Shown here in pieces: positions 8,665-16,105 of a stretch of DNA of 43,279 nt (positions are counted from its first letter, which is position 1; every line of letters starts with the position of its first letter). The notes beneath the pieces are model-generated. The model saw nothing but the letters and a program-made list of their open reading frames with translations. It ran no database searches and was not told where the DNA came from. This DNA comes from Lachnoclostridium edouardi (GTDB lineage: Bacteria > Bacillota > Clostridia > Lachnospirales > Lachnospiraceae), in assembly GCF_900240245.1 (NCBI RefSeq), contig NZ_OESQ01000001.1, positions 533,726 through 577,004 on the forward strand. The letters are read 5' to 3'. Both the position numbers and the translations under genes were made by a program.

Positions 8665-10575
8665 TTAAAGCTTTTCTAATTCCTCCAGCCACAGCCTTGC
8701 AGATGCATCGCTTGGCATACGCAGGTCGCCTCTGGGCGAAACTGCCACAGACCCTACCTTAGGTCCGTCAGGAAGGCAGGAACGTTTAAATTGCTGGCTG
8801 AAAAACCTGCGGTAAAATACCTTCAGCCATTTTAGTATTTCCTGACTCTCATATTGTCCATAAAATGCCTGAACTGCCAGCCTGTAAACCTTCCCAGGGG
8901 TACTGCCGTACCGGAGAATATGGAACAAATAAAAGTCGTGCAGCTCATAAGGCCCCACCAAATCCTCAGTTTTCTGAGATATATTTCCATCCTCAGGAGG
9001 CAGCAGCTCAGGGCTTACAGGAGTGTCTAACACATCATAAAGCACATTTTTTAATTCCTCTTCTCTGCATGTATCTGCACAATACCTGACTAAATGGCGG
9101 ACTAAGGTTTTTGGAACAGAGGCGTTCACCCCGTACATAGACATGTGGTCTCCATTATAAGTAGCCCATCCTAAAGCCAGCTCCGACATATCCCCTGTTC
9201 CAATTACCATGCCGTTTACCTGGTTTGCAACATCCATAAGCACCTGGGTCCTCTCTCTTGCCTGAGAATTCTCATATGTTACATTGTGAAGGCCCGGATC
9301 ATGTTCAATATCCTTAAAATGCTGATTGACTGCCTCTTTAATATCTATCTCCCTTAACTGTGCTCCCAGCCTTTTTGTCATTGTACATGCGTTTTTATAT
9401 GTTCTGTCCGTAGTTCCAAAGCAAGGCATAGTGATACAGTGAATCTGTTCTCTTGGAATCCCCATTAAATCAAAGGCTTTTGCCGTAACAAGCAGAGCCA
9501 GAGTGGAATCTAAGCCTCCGGAAATTCCGATTACAGCGTGAGAACACCCTGTATGCTCCAATCTTTTCTTTAATCCCATTGCCTGAATCCCAAAAATTTC
9601 TTCGCATCGCTTTTCCCTGTTTTTAGCCTCAGCCGGCACAAAAGGAGCAGGATCTATAAAACGTTCCAACTTAACGTCCTCTATATTCAGATTAAAAGAA
9701 ACCGTCCAATAATCCTCCCATCCTTTACTGCGAAATGTGCTGATGCGCCTGCGCTCTGCAGAAATTCTTTCTAAATCCAAATCAGCTTTAGTAAGACCTG
9801 TGTCAAACAAGCTGGATTCTCTTAAAAGAGTTCCGTTTTCTCCGATGATACAGTGACCGCCGAATACTAAATCCTGAGTAGATTCTCCATCTCCTGCGTT
9901 AGAATAAATATAGCCGCAGACTAATCTGGAGGACTGCCCGGCAATCAAAGACCTTCTATAGTTGGATTTTCCCGTAGTTTCATCACTGGCAGAGCAATTT
10001 ACAATCACCGTAGCTCCCGCCTCCGCATGTCTGGCGCCGGGAGGGCACGCCACCCACAAATCCTCGCATATTTCAGCGCCTATCACCAGATCCTTCATAT
10101 TTTCACATTCAAAAAGAATATTTCCTCCAAAAGGTATTCTGATTCCATTCCAGGAAATAATTTTCACCTCCGGAATTCCAGGCTCAAAATATCTTCTCTC
10201 ATAAAATTCACTGTAATTTGGAATATTAATTTTCGTTATCACTCCCAAAAGACAGCCGTTCTGAACTGCTGCAGCCGCGTTGTAAAGCTTTCCTCCATTT
10301 TCCCACGGAAGGCCTACAAACACCATAATATCCGACCCTTCTGTAGCCTTCATAACCTGAAGCAGACCTTCCTCCGCCCCCTTAATCAATGTTTTCTGCA
10401 TAAATAAATCGCCGCACGTATATGCTGTAAGAGCTAATTCCGGAAACACTAAAACCTTTATTCCCTGCTCTTTTCCCTCTTCTATTAAACGGCAGATCTC
10501 CCCGCTATTCCACTGTGGATCTGCAACCTTTATTTTAGGTGTTGCCGCTGCAACCTTTAAAAATCCGTCTCTCAT
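8665..10575 (-). CDS. nadE: Glutamine-dependent NAD(+) synthetase
   Basis: 636 aa, the long two-domain form. The N-terminal nitrilase-type glutaminase supplies ammonia; its catalytic triad is visible as E46 (FPELALTAY), K115 (VITKINIPNY) and C170 (GAEICEDLW). The C-terminal NAD synthetase domain has the PP-loop SGGLDST at 352-358 and the GTGDMSELALGW segment. It converts nicotinate adenine dinucleotide to NAD with ATP. A GGAG site precedes the ATG. It starts 26 bp after the MATE gene with no obvious promoter between, so it is likely co-transcribed with it. Confidence 0.96.
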   Translation of the reverse strand: MRDGFLKVAAATPKIKVADPQWNSGEICRLIEEGKEQGIKVLVFPELALTAYTCGDLFMQKTLIKGAEEGLLQVMKATEGSDIMVFVGLPWENGGKLYNAAAAVQNGCLLGVITKINIPNYSEFYERRYFEPGIPEVKIISWNGIRIPFGGNILFECENMKDLVIGAEICEDLWVACPPGARHAEAGATVIVNCSASDETTGKSNYRRSLIAGQSSRLVCGYIYSNAGDGESTQDLVFGGHCIIGENGTLLRESSLFDTGLTKADLDLERISAERRRISTFRSKGWEDYWTVSFNLNIEDVKLERFIDPAPFVPAEAKNREKRCEEIFGIQAMGLKKRLEHTGCSHAVIGISGGLDSTLALLVTAKAFDLMGIPREQIHCITMPCFGTTDRTYKNACTMTKRLGAQLREIDIKEAVNQHFKDIEHDPGLHNVTYENSQARERTQVLMDVANQVNGMVIGTGDMSELALGWATYNGDHMSMYGVNASVPKTLVRHLVRYCADTCREEELKNVLYDVLDTPVSPELLPPEDGNISQKTEDLVGPYELHDFYLFHILRYGSTPGKVYRLAVQAFYGQYESQEILKWLKVFYRRFFSQQFKRSCLPDGPKVGSVAVSPRGDLRMPSDASARLWLEELEKL

Positions 10576-10601
10576 AGTATCTCTGCTCCTTTATCTCACA
10601 T

Positions 10602-11981
10602 CTATTTTTTACTGGCTGCAAGTGCCATTTGCTCCTCTGATGGAATCCATTTTACAAACCTGCAGTATACAAGATCCATAGTTACAGTTGTCAGCCATGT
10701 AATAGGATAACACCAGATTACTGCCTGGAAGCTTGGGAAATAGGGAACTAAAAAATTAATATATATCATTCTCAGTATACACATATTTCCTATGCCGATC
10801 ATCATAGCAGCCACCATTCTGCCCGCTCCTCTGTAAGCTCCCATAAGCACCTGATGAACTGCCATTGTAACATAAAAAGGTAAAATAATCACAATGGCCC
10901 TATGTCCATAGCTGACTACGGAAGCATCATCTGTGAAAATCCCTAAGATTTTCTCTCCAAATAAATACAAAAGCGCTGATACACTTACTGTATAAGTAGC
11001 GCTGATAATAATGTTCTGAACCACTCCCTTTTTTACCCTGTCTCTTTTACCAGCTCCAATATTCTGCCCTGTAAATGTGGTGGCGGCCATACATGTGCTT
11101 TGCAAAGGCAGCAGTACAAAGCCGTCAATTTTAGAATATGCGCCGTAGCCCGCCATAGCGGCCGGGCCATATACATTTACGTTGGCCTGCACAATTACAT
11201 TAGATAGGGAGATAATAGACTGCTGAAGTCCGCTGGGGATTCCTATAGACAAAATTCTCTTCATCATCCGCCTGTCTATTTTCAGCTTTTCCAGTTCCAG
11301 CCTGTATGATTCCTTTGTTCTCAGCAATGCTTTTAAAACTAAGGCTGCCGACACCCCCTGGGAGGCTACAGTGGCGATTCCAACACCCTCCACTCCCATT
11401 TTAAATCCCACTACTAAAACTAAATCTAAAACAATATTTGTCAGGGAGGACACGCATAAATAATACAACGGCCTTTTTGAATCTCCCACTGCCCTAAGGA
11501 CTCCCGCCCCCATATTATATACTAAATTAAACAATGAGCCACAGAAAAAAATTCTCAAGTACGAAATAGAGCTTTCAATTACATCTTCCGGAGTCTTCAT
11601 CCACTTTAAAATCCCCGGCGTAATAATAACTCCTATTACAATTAAAGCAGTTCCCCCAATAATACTTAAAGCCATGCAGGTATGCACAGCCCACTGCAGC
11701 TTCTGTTTATCTTTTGCTCCATAATACTGTGAAATAATTACGCCTGCTCCTGTGGCAATGCCTAAAAACATTCCAATAATCAGATTAATTAACGAGTTGC
11801 TGGTGCCTACTGCCGCCAAGGCCTCTTTCCCCACAAACTTGCCTACTACTATAGAATCTACTGTATTATACAGCTGCTGAAATAAATTTCCAGCTAAAAG
11901 CGGCATAGAAAATGCCAGGAGCTGCTTCCAGATAACGCCTTCTGTCATCAAAACTCCTTTTACATCTTTTTCCGGATCCAC
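10602..11981 (-). CDS. MATE family multidrug/metabolite exporter
   Basis: 459 aa with about twelve hydrophobic segments arranged as two homologous MatE halves (about 15-175 and 240-400), with family motifs LAGNLFQQLYNTVDSIVVGK and QNIGAGKRDRVKKG. MATE proteins export cationic drugs or metabolites by sodium or proton antiport. The start is GTG, supported by AGAGGGG nine bases upstream. It is followed at 26 bp by nadE. About 80 bp upstream is a strong intrinsic terminator preceded by a leader of nearly 400 bases with short ORFs, so its expression may be controlled by attenuation. The substrate is unknown. Confidence 0.92.
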   Translation of the reverse strand: MDPEKDVKGVLMTEGVIWKQLLAFSMPLLAGNLFQQLYNTVDSIVVGKFVGKEALAAVGTSNSLINLIIGMFLGIATGAGVIISQYYGAKDKQKLQWAVHTCMALSIIGGTALIVIGVIITPGILKWMKTPEDVIESSISYLRIFFCGSLFNLVYNMGAGVLRAVGDSKRPLYYLCVSSLTNIVLDLVLVVGFKMGVEGVGIATVASQGVSAALVLKALLRTKESYRLELEKLKIDRRMMKRILSIGIPSGLQQSIISLSNVIVQANVNVYGPAAMAGYGAYSKIDGFVLLPLQSTCMAATTFTGQNIGAGKRDRVKKGVVQNIIISATYTVSVSALLYLFGEKILGIFTDDASVVSYGHRAIVIILPFYVTMAVHQVLMGAYRGAGRMVAAMMIGIGNMCILRMIYINFLVPYFPSFQAVIWCYPITWLTTVTMDLVYCRFVKWIPSEEQMALAASKK

Positions 11982-12062
11982 CCCAATCCCCTCTTTTCTC
12001 TTTTGACATGCTACTCTTTATCATAACACACTTTTATAATAAAAACTATCAATAGCACATAA

Positions 12063-12101
12063 AAAAGGGATACTGTTATATTCTCATACAGTATCCCTTT
12101 T
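12063..12101 (-). terminator. Strong intrinsic terminator upstream of MATE gene
   Basis: Perfect 14-bp arms (12063-12076 and 12088-12101) with an 11-nt loop; on the minus strand the stem is followed by six T. It lies about 80 bases before the MATE start and ends the transcript from the promoter at 12440-12468. It is either the end of an independent RNA or an attenuator. Confidence 0.85.
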
Positions 12102-12433
12102 CACTGCTCTTGATCCATTGGATTGTACCTCTCTTTATATATTGCGGAACCTTTCATCCGCCTGGATAAAACCCTCTGATTATCTTCATCTATACTCACC
12201 TTTCCAGTCAGCCTGCATTCTCGAATATTAATCTATTTAGGAATAGCTGGACACTTGTAATACAATTATAATTCCATGATACTTTCTCGTCATATCATAT
12301 AAGGGTGCATTCCATTTTATTGTCCTAAAATATACTTCAGCCTGCCTGACCTAGAAAACTGCTTCCTGAGGGTTAGCTTATGTTTTCTTTGGACCGTACC
12401 TCCTTTTCTGAAATTGACATTTCTTTTTTAACT
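12101..12433 (-). ncRNA. Unidentified leader RNA with short ORFs (candidate attenuator)
   Basis: This stretch of the 570-bp gap between the sdpI-like and MATE genes should be transcribed leftwards from the promoter at 12440-12468 up to the terminator at 12063. It holds three short ORFs. One (12373-12420) encodes MSISEKEVRSKENIS. A second (12154-12189) encodes MKIIRGFYPGG after an AAAGGTGAG ribosome site. A third (12101-12118) encodes MDQEQ after AGAGAGG, and its stop codon touches the terminator stem. A 9-base direct repeat GCAGGCTGA and several small hairpins are present. I do not recognise any known riboswitch, 6S, SRP, tmRNA or RNase P signature. Ribosome-dependent attenuation of the exporter is an inference. 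Confidence 0.5.
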
Positions 12434-12439
12434 GTCTTT

Positions 12440-12468
12440 ATTATACCTTCTCCCCAAATATTTGTCAA
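12440..12468 (-). promoter_or_regulatory. Consensus promoter of the MATE leader RNA
   Basis: Minus-strand TTGACA (12463-12468), 17-bp spacer and TATAAT (12440-12445): a perfect housekeeping promoter. The start is expected near 12433. It lies after the sdpI-like gene, reading toward the MATE gene. Confidence 0.85.
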
Positions 12469-12550
12469 CCTTTTTTGTGATTTATTTTTATGAAACTGAA
12501 AATTTTGTATTTTTGTAAAATTATTCAGAGAATTATAATAATATATTCTT

Positions 12551-13216
12551 TTAGTTTAAAGGGTTGCTTTTTTTACACTGGTCTTTTTTCCACCAGATAT
12601 AAGACATAACGTAGGGGATCAAAGCCGCCGCCATCACTGCAGCCATACTTACAGGAAACGCTGCACTCGCCGGCAGCAGCCACACAGCGGCTATCATAAT
12701 AATTCCTGCGCCTACAAATAATTTTCCGGCTAATCTGTGGGTTTTCCTCCAGTTCTCCTCATCAGACAAAGCCCAGGGAGAACGCACGCCCATATAAAAA
12801 TTGCTTTTTACCTTAGGCATATAATTTCCAATAAATATTAATAAAACTCCCACTAAAAAAGACACTGCTTTATCTACGGAAACCCTGCCTGGATAAAAGG
12901 CCTCGCTTATAATAATACTCATCATGGCTACCAGAAACAGCTGAATCCCTAGGCATATTATATCATAAAATTTCTGGAATTTACTATAATTCTTCCTTCT
13001 GGGGTCCAACTTTGGCAATACCTGAAACAAAATTGTGAAAAACACCAGAAGCCCCACCATAAACCATATCTGAATTTTTTCCCCATACTCCACATTTCCC
13101 TGTAAATCCCAGTGCACCGGAATTTTCTTAGGCAGCTTTCCGTATAAAACTCCTACTGCCGCCGCAGCTGCAACAGGTATTCCGTATCTTATTATTTTTA
13201 AAATATTATTTCTCAT
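12551..13216 (-). CDS. SdpI/DUF1648-family membrane protein
   Basis: 221 aa with about six hydrophobic segments. The N-terminal DUF1648 part has the family motif PVHWDLQGNVEYG (about 34-46). The SdpI part includes FIGNYMPKVKSNFYMGVRSPW (split around 128-148) and the WRKTHRLAGK motif. In Bacillus subtilis SdpI is the immunity protein against the SDP toxin and, when it binds toxin, sequesters the repressor SdpR. Here the partner regulator overlaps the start by 11 bases, but no sdpABC toxin genes are nearby, so protection against a foreign toxin or another envelope role is possible. The start has an AAAGGAG site. Confidence 0.85.
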   Translation of the reverse strand: MRNNILKIIRYGIPVAAAAAVGVLYGKLPKKIPVHWDLQGNVEYGEKIQIWFMVGLLVFFTILFQVLPKLDPRRKNYSKFQKFYDIICLGIQLFLVAMMSIIISEAFYPGRVSVDKAVSFLVGVLLIFIGNYMPKVKSNFYMGVRSPWALSDEENWRKTHRLAGKLFVGAGIIMIAAVWLLPASAAFPVSMAAVMAAALIPYVMSYIWWKKDQCKKSNPLN

Positions 13217-13481
13217 ATCTTTCTCCTTTCAAGTCTAAAATCCAGTTTAATATATCGTCTACTACAGAGGTATTTAAAGTATAGTAAATATACTTTCCCT
13301 GCTTTTCATCATCTATAAGGCCTGCCTGCTTTAATACTGACAGATGATGAGATACTGTAGCGCCTGTCATATGAAACTGCTCCACAATTTCCCCGGCGGA
13401 CAAGGGTCCGTTTTTCAGCAGTACTAATATTTCTCTTCTTGTAGGGTCGGACAGCGCTTTAAATGTATTTCCAAAACTCAT
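13206..13481 (-). CDS. ArsR-family autorepressor, SdpR-like
   Basis: 91 aa winged-helix protein. The HTH covers about 25-65 (LSAGEIVEQFHMTGATVSHHLSVLKQAGL), followed by the beta wing GKYIYYTLN. It lacks the CxC metal-binding motif of metal-sensing ArsR proteins and matches the SdpR/YvbA type that pairs with SdpI. In Bacillus SdpR represses its own operon with sdpI. Its gene overlaps the membrane-protein gene by 11 bases and a perfect 11-bp inverted repeat lies just upstream, consistent with autorepression. An AGGTG site precedes the ATG. Confidence 0.87.
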   Translation of the reverse strand: MSFGNTFKALSDPTRREILVLLKNGPLSAGEIVEQFHMTGATVSHHLSVLKQAGLIDDEKQGKYIYYTLNTSVVDDILNWILDLKGERYEK

Positions 13482-13497
13482 TGAATCACCTCTATCA

Positions 13498-13523
13498 TTT
13501 AGATATTTTTCTAAATATCTAAA
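13498..13523. promoter_or_regulatory. Inverted-repeat operator of the sdpR-like gene
   Basis: Perfect 11-bp arms TTTAGATATTT (13498-13508) and AAATATCTAAA (13513-13523) separated by 4 bases, beginning 16 bp before the sdpR-like start. It overlaps the expected transcript start of a promoter read on the minus strand (TTGTAA 13549-13554, 16 bp, TACAAT 13527-13532). The likely binder is the ArsR-type regulator itself. Confidence 0.65.
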
Positions 13524-13572
13524 TATATTGTACCACAGAATTTCTTATTTACAATATTTTTTTGCCAAAAAG

Positions 13573-13603
13573 ATTTTACATTTCTCTTAATATCGTGTAA
13601 AAT
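13573..13603 (+). promoter_or_regulatory. Promoter of the Rrf2 gene overlapped by an inverted repeat
   Basis: Plus-strand -35 TTTACA (13575-13580), 17-bp spacer, -10 TAAAAT (13598-13603). Perfect 8-bp arms ATTTTACA (13573-13580) and TGTAAAAT (13596-13603) coincide with the two promoter boxes. This is a plausible autorepression site for the Rrf2 regulator. Confidence 0.6.
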
Positions 13604-13655
13604 GATTTTATATCCTACTAAACAGATAAGAATTATAGGAAGGAATCGGTAAAAC

Positions 13656-14111
13656 ATGAAAATTTCCACAAAAGGGCGTTATGCATTAAGAATGATGCTG
13701 GAATTTGCCATGCATCCAGATCAATGTACAAAGATCAATCAGGTGGCTGAACGCCAGAACATTTCAGAAAAATACTTGGAGCAGATTGTTACAATTTTAA
13801 ACAGAGCAGGTTATGTAAAAAGCGTTCGAGGAGCACAGGGAGGCTATCACCTTGCCATGGCTCCCTCTCAATATACAGTAGGTATGATATTGCGGCTTAC
13901 TGAGGGCAATCTGGCCCCAGTTCCCTGCCTGGAGGATGAAAACAACCAGTGCAGTCGTTCTCAGTTCTGCGTTACAGTAAATATATGGAAAAAATTAGGG
14001 GATGCAATTAACCAGACAGTAGACAGTATTACTTTGCAGGACTTGGTAGATGAACAAAAAGAGATTGACAGACAGCTGCAGAATGCCTGGCCGGAAGGAG
14101 CGCAGCTATGA
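13656..14111 (+). CDS. Rrf2/IscR-type transcriptional regulator
   Basis: 151 aa. The N-terminal winged helix begins MKISTKGRYALRMML, the hallmark of Rrf2 proteins, with the recognition part ISEKYLEQIVTILNRAGYV at 37-54 and the wing SVRGAQGGYHL. Three cysteines at 91, 99 and 105 (C-x7-C-x5-C) lie where IscR binds its iron-sulfur cluster, so it is probably a cluster-sensing regulator rather than a CymR type, which lacks them. It overlaps tcdA by four bases (ATGA). No iscS-iscU genes follow, unlike many clostridial iscR loci. Regulation by its own product is suggested by the inverted repeat across its promoter. Confidence 0.9.
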   Translation: MKISTKGRYALRMMLEFAMHPDQCTKINQVAERQNISEKYLEQIVTILNRAGYVKSVRGAQGGYHLAMAPSQYTVGMILRLTEGNLAPVPCLEDENNQCSRSQFCVTVNIWKKLGDAINQTVDSITLQDLVDEQKEIDRQLQNAWPEGAQL

Positions 14112-14851
14112 GTGCTCAAGAATATGCTTTTTCCCGAACTGAATTATTGCTGGGCAAAGAGCACATGAAGCGGCTGTCAGAAAGCGCCGTTGTAGTCCTG
14201 GGCATTGGAGGGGTAGGCTCTCACTGTACAGAGGCCCTGGCCCGCTGTAATATTGGCACTTTGATCTTAGTTGATAATGACACTGTCTCTGTAACTAATA
14301 TTAACCGCCAGGCTGTTGCATATCAAAGTACTGTGGGAAAACCAAAGGTTTCTGTAATGAAACAGATGATTCACCAAATTAATCCTAAGGCAAATGTAAT
14401 TACTTTTGAAACTTTTCTTCTGCCTGAAAATACAGAAGCTGTATTTCATTCCATTCAGCAGCAATTAGGCAGAAATCCCGACTATGTTGTAGATGGAATT
14501 GATACTGTTTCAGCAAAGCTGGCTGCTGCCCAGTACTGTACTGATCACAGTATTCCCATTTTAGCTTCTATGGGCACAGGAAACAAGCTTCACCCTGAAC
14601 AATTTCAAATTGCAGATATTTATGAAACTTCTGTCTGTCCTTTATGCCGGGTGATGCGCAAAGAACTGAAGGCCAGAAATATTTCTTCTTTAAAGGTCCT
14701 CTATTCTAAAGAACAGCCTTTAAAACCTTCTGCCGGCGCCGAAGCGCCCTCCCCTGGCAAACGGGCGGTGCCTGGAAGTATTTCCTTTGTGCCTCCTGCT
14801 GCAGGTCTGATAATTGCCGGTCAGGTAATCCGGGATATTCTTAAAATCTAA
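14108..14851 (+). CDS. tcdA: tRNA threonylcarbamoyladenosine dehydratase TcdA
   Basis: 247 aa of the ThiF/MoeB/E1-like superfamily. The nucleotide-binding motif GIGGVGSH is near 33-40, and DNDTVSVTNINRQ at about 56-68 holds the adenylation residues. A CPLC pair follows at about 177-180. TcdA uses ATP to cyclise t6A37 of ANN-decoding tRNAs to ct6A. Length and the start SRTELLLGKEHMKRL fit TcdA (YgdL) rather than MoeB or ThiF, which are larger or part of other operons. It is translationally coupled to the Rrf2 gene and ends at a hairpin shared with the convergent yitT. Confidence 0.9.
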   Translation: MSAQEYAFSRTELLLGKEHMKRLSESAVVVLGIGGVGSHCTEALARCNIGTLILVDNDTVSVTNINRQAVAYQSTVGKPKVSVMKQMIHQINPKANVITFETFLLPENTEAVFHSIQQQLGRNPDYVVDGIDTVSAKLAAAQYCTDHSIPILASMGTGNKLHPEQFQIADIYETSVCPLCRVMRKELKARNISSLKVLYSKEQPLKPSAGAEAPSPGKRAVPGSISFVPPAAGLIIAGQVIRDILKI

Positions 14852-14859
14852 TATGTAAA

Positions 14860-14884
14860 AGGCGCCTCTATTCCAGGGGCGCCT
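14860..14884. terminator. Shared terminator hairpin between tcdA and yitT
   Basis: Perfect 7-bp arms AGGCGCC (14860-14866) and GGCGCCT (14878-14884). It covers the last codons of yitT; on the minus strand the stem is followed by TTTTACATATT, so it works best for yitT, while the plus strand has only an interrupted T stretch. Confidence 0.7.
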
Positions 14885-15749
14885 GATAAAATTTTCCAAA
14901 GAAATTTGTAGTTTTAAATTCGTTTATTATAATATTCTCATCTACTTCCTGAAGCAGACGGACAATATCATTTACTTCATAAGAAGAAACAACTGTGTGA
15001 AGTAAATACATTTTCCTTCTGCTGTATCCTCCTATGGCTTCCACACAGGAAAGGCCATGGCGGCATCCCTTCACATAAGCCTTAATTACTTCATCTGCCT
15101 TTGTAGTTGTAATCTGCAAAGTGACTCTTTCATATCTGTGATGAAAAGAGGATACTATTTTAGTGGAAACGAACTGAAATATTATCGAATATCCTGCGTA
15201 TTTCCATCCAAAAATCCGACCAAAAATGGTCAGCAGCACCACATTTCCAATAAATACATAGCTCCAGATAGACTGGCCTGTTTTGTTGGACACATAAAGA
15301 GCAATAAAATCTGTTCCTCCTGTAGATGCATTTCCTTTCAGTGCAATCACAATGGAAAATCCCATCAGCGCCCCGCCAAATAATACATTTAAGATCTGGT
15401 CCTGAAACATTACGTTAAAATCAAAAATCTTTAGAAATCCACTTGTGAGAAATACCTGCAGCATGGAAAATATTGTAAATTTCAGGTTAATACTTCTGCT
15501 GCACAAAATAGCAACAGGCACGTTTAAAAGCACCATTCCCAGAGAGGTAGAAAATCCAAATCCCAGAAGAGACGTAACTCTGTCAATTAGTATGGCAAGT
15601 CCTGTAAATCCTCCTGATAAAAGACCGGCAGGATTAACAAACGCCTGAATAACAAATGTCTGAAGTAATGATGAGCAAAGAACTGCAGCCGCCGTAATGC
15701 CATAACGGACTCTCACATCTTTTTTCCAAATTTTCCATTTTTTATACAT
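14868..15749 (-). CDS. YitT family membrane protein
   Basis: 293 aa. Five or six hydrophobic segments fill about 15-190, including the conserved NPAGLLSGGFTGLA near 38-51 and the KGNASTGGTDFIALY segment near 138-152. A cytoplasmic DUF2179 domain (about 205-288) ends it. Family function is not established; members are widespread in Firmicutes, often in several copies. A GGAG site precedes the ATG. Its transcript starts about 175 bases upstream and includes a terminator-like hairpin, so it may be regulated by transcription attenuation or a riboswitch. Confidence 0.9.
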   Translation of the reverse strand: MYKKWKIWKKDVRVRYGITAAAVLCSSLLQTFVIQAFVNPAGLLSGGFTGLAILIDRVTSLLGFGFSTSLGMVLLNVPVAILCSRSINLKFTIFSMLQVFLTSGFLKIFDFNVMFQDQILNVLFGGALMGFSIVIALKGNASTGGTDFIALYVSNKTGQSIWSYVFIGNVVLLTIFGRIFGWKYAGYSIIFQFVSTKIVSSFHHRYERVTLQITTTKADEVIKAYVKGCRHGLSCVEAIGGYSRRKMYLLHTVVSSYEVNDIVRLLQEVDENIIINEFKTTNFFGKFYQAPLE

Positions 15750-15816
15750 AATTTAACTCCTGTGATTATATATCTCCCCTTATCATATGTCCGTCATTAT
15801 TTTCCGGAGCGAAAAA

Positions 15817-15850
15817 GGGAACTACCTTTCCCCCACAGAAAGCAGCTCCC
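15817..15850 (-). terminator. Terminator-like hairpin in the yitT leader
   Basis: On the minus strand GGGAGCTGCTTTC (15838-15850) pairs with GAAAGGTAGTTCCC (15817-15830) over about 13 bp with two G-U pairs and one bulge. The loop has 7 bases and TTTTT follows. It sits within the leader, about 65 bases before the yitT start, where premature termination would silence the gene. A GGAGC / GCTCC pairing across its 3' side could compete with it. Confidence 0.6.
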
Positions 15851-15924
15851 CAATCACGAACAACCGTACAACATTATATTTTGGTATCCCCATACCTTTT
15901 AAAACACACCTCTTGTGTTTCATA
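15851..15924 (-). ncRNA. yitT leader aptamer-like region, unidentified
   Basis: Five-prime part of the yitT transcript, before the terminator-like hairpin. Two compact hairpins are visible, AAACACA/TGTGTTT (7 bp, loop AGAGG) and GGTAT/ATACC (loop GGGG), followed by a weaker ACG/CGT stem. The rest of the 356-bp gap between yitT and spoVAF shows only AT-rich DNA with the spoVAF start region. I cannot match this leader to a named riboswitch class by eye. Confidence 0.4.
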
Positions 15925-15930
15925 TATACC

Positions 15931-15959
15931 AATATATCTTATATTGCTGCATTTGTCAA
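15931..15959 (-). promoter_or_regulatory. yitT promoter
   Basis: Minus-strand TTGACA (15954-15959), 17-bp spacer and TATATT (15931-15936). The expected start is near 15924, giving a leader of about 175 bases before yitT. Confidence 0.8.
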
Positions 15960-16105
15960 TGCTATTTTGTTAATATGCACAATTTAGAACTTTCTATTCC
16001 TTATTTTTTATTAAAAATATCACTTTTTTTGTTGAGAATACATTTTCATATTTTTCTAAAAACTGCACATACTTCTTTTATTCCCATAAATAGAAGGAGG
16101 ATACC

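Noticed and set aside
12101..12433. Assignment of the MATE leader as 6S RNA, SRP RNA, tmRNA or RNase P RNA
   Set aside because: The length is compatible with some of these, but I could not find their conserved core sequences (SRP GGAAG loop context, RNase P GAGGAAAGUCC, tmRNA CCA end and tag frame).
15787..15987. Open frame of 66 codons on the plus strand between yitT and spoVAF
   Set aside because: It has no ribosome site, lies antisense to the yitT leader and promoter, and its composition is that of non-coding AT-rich DNA.
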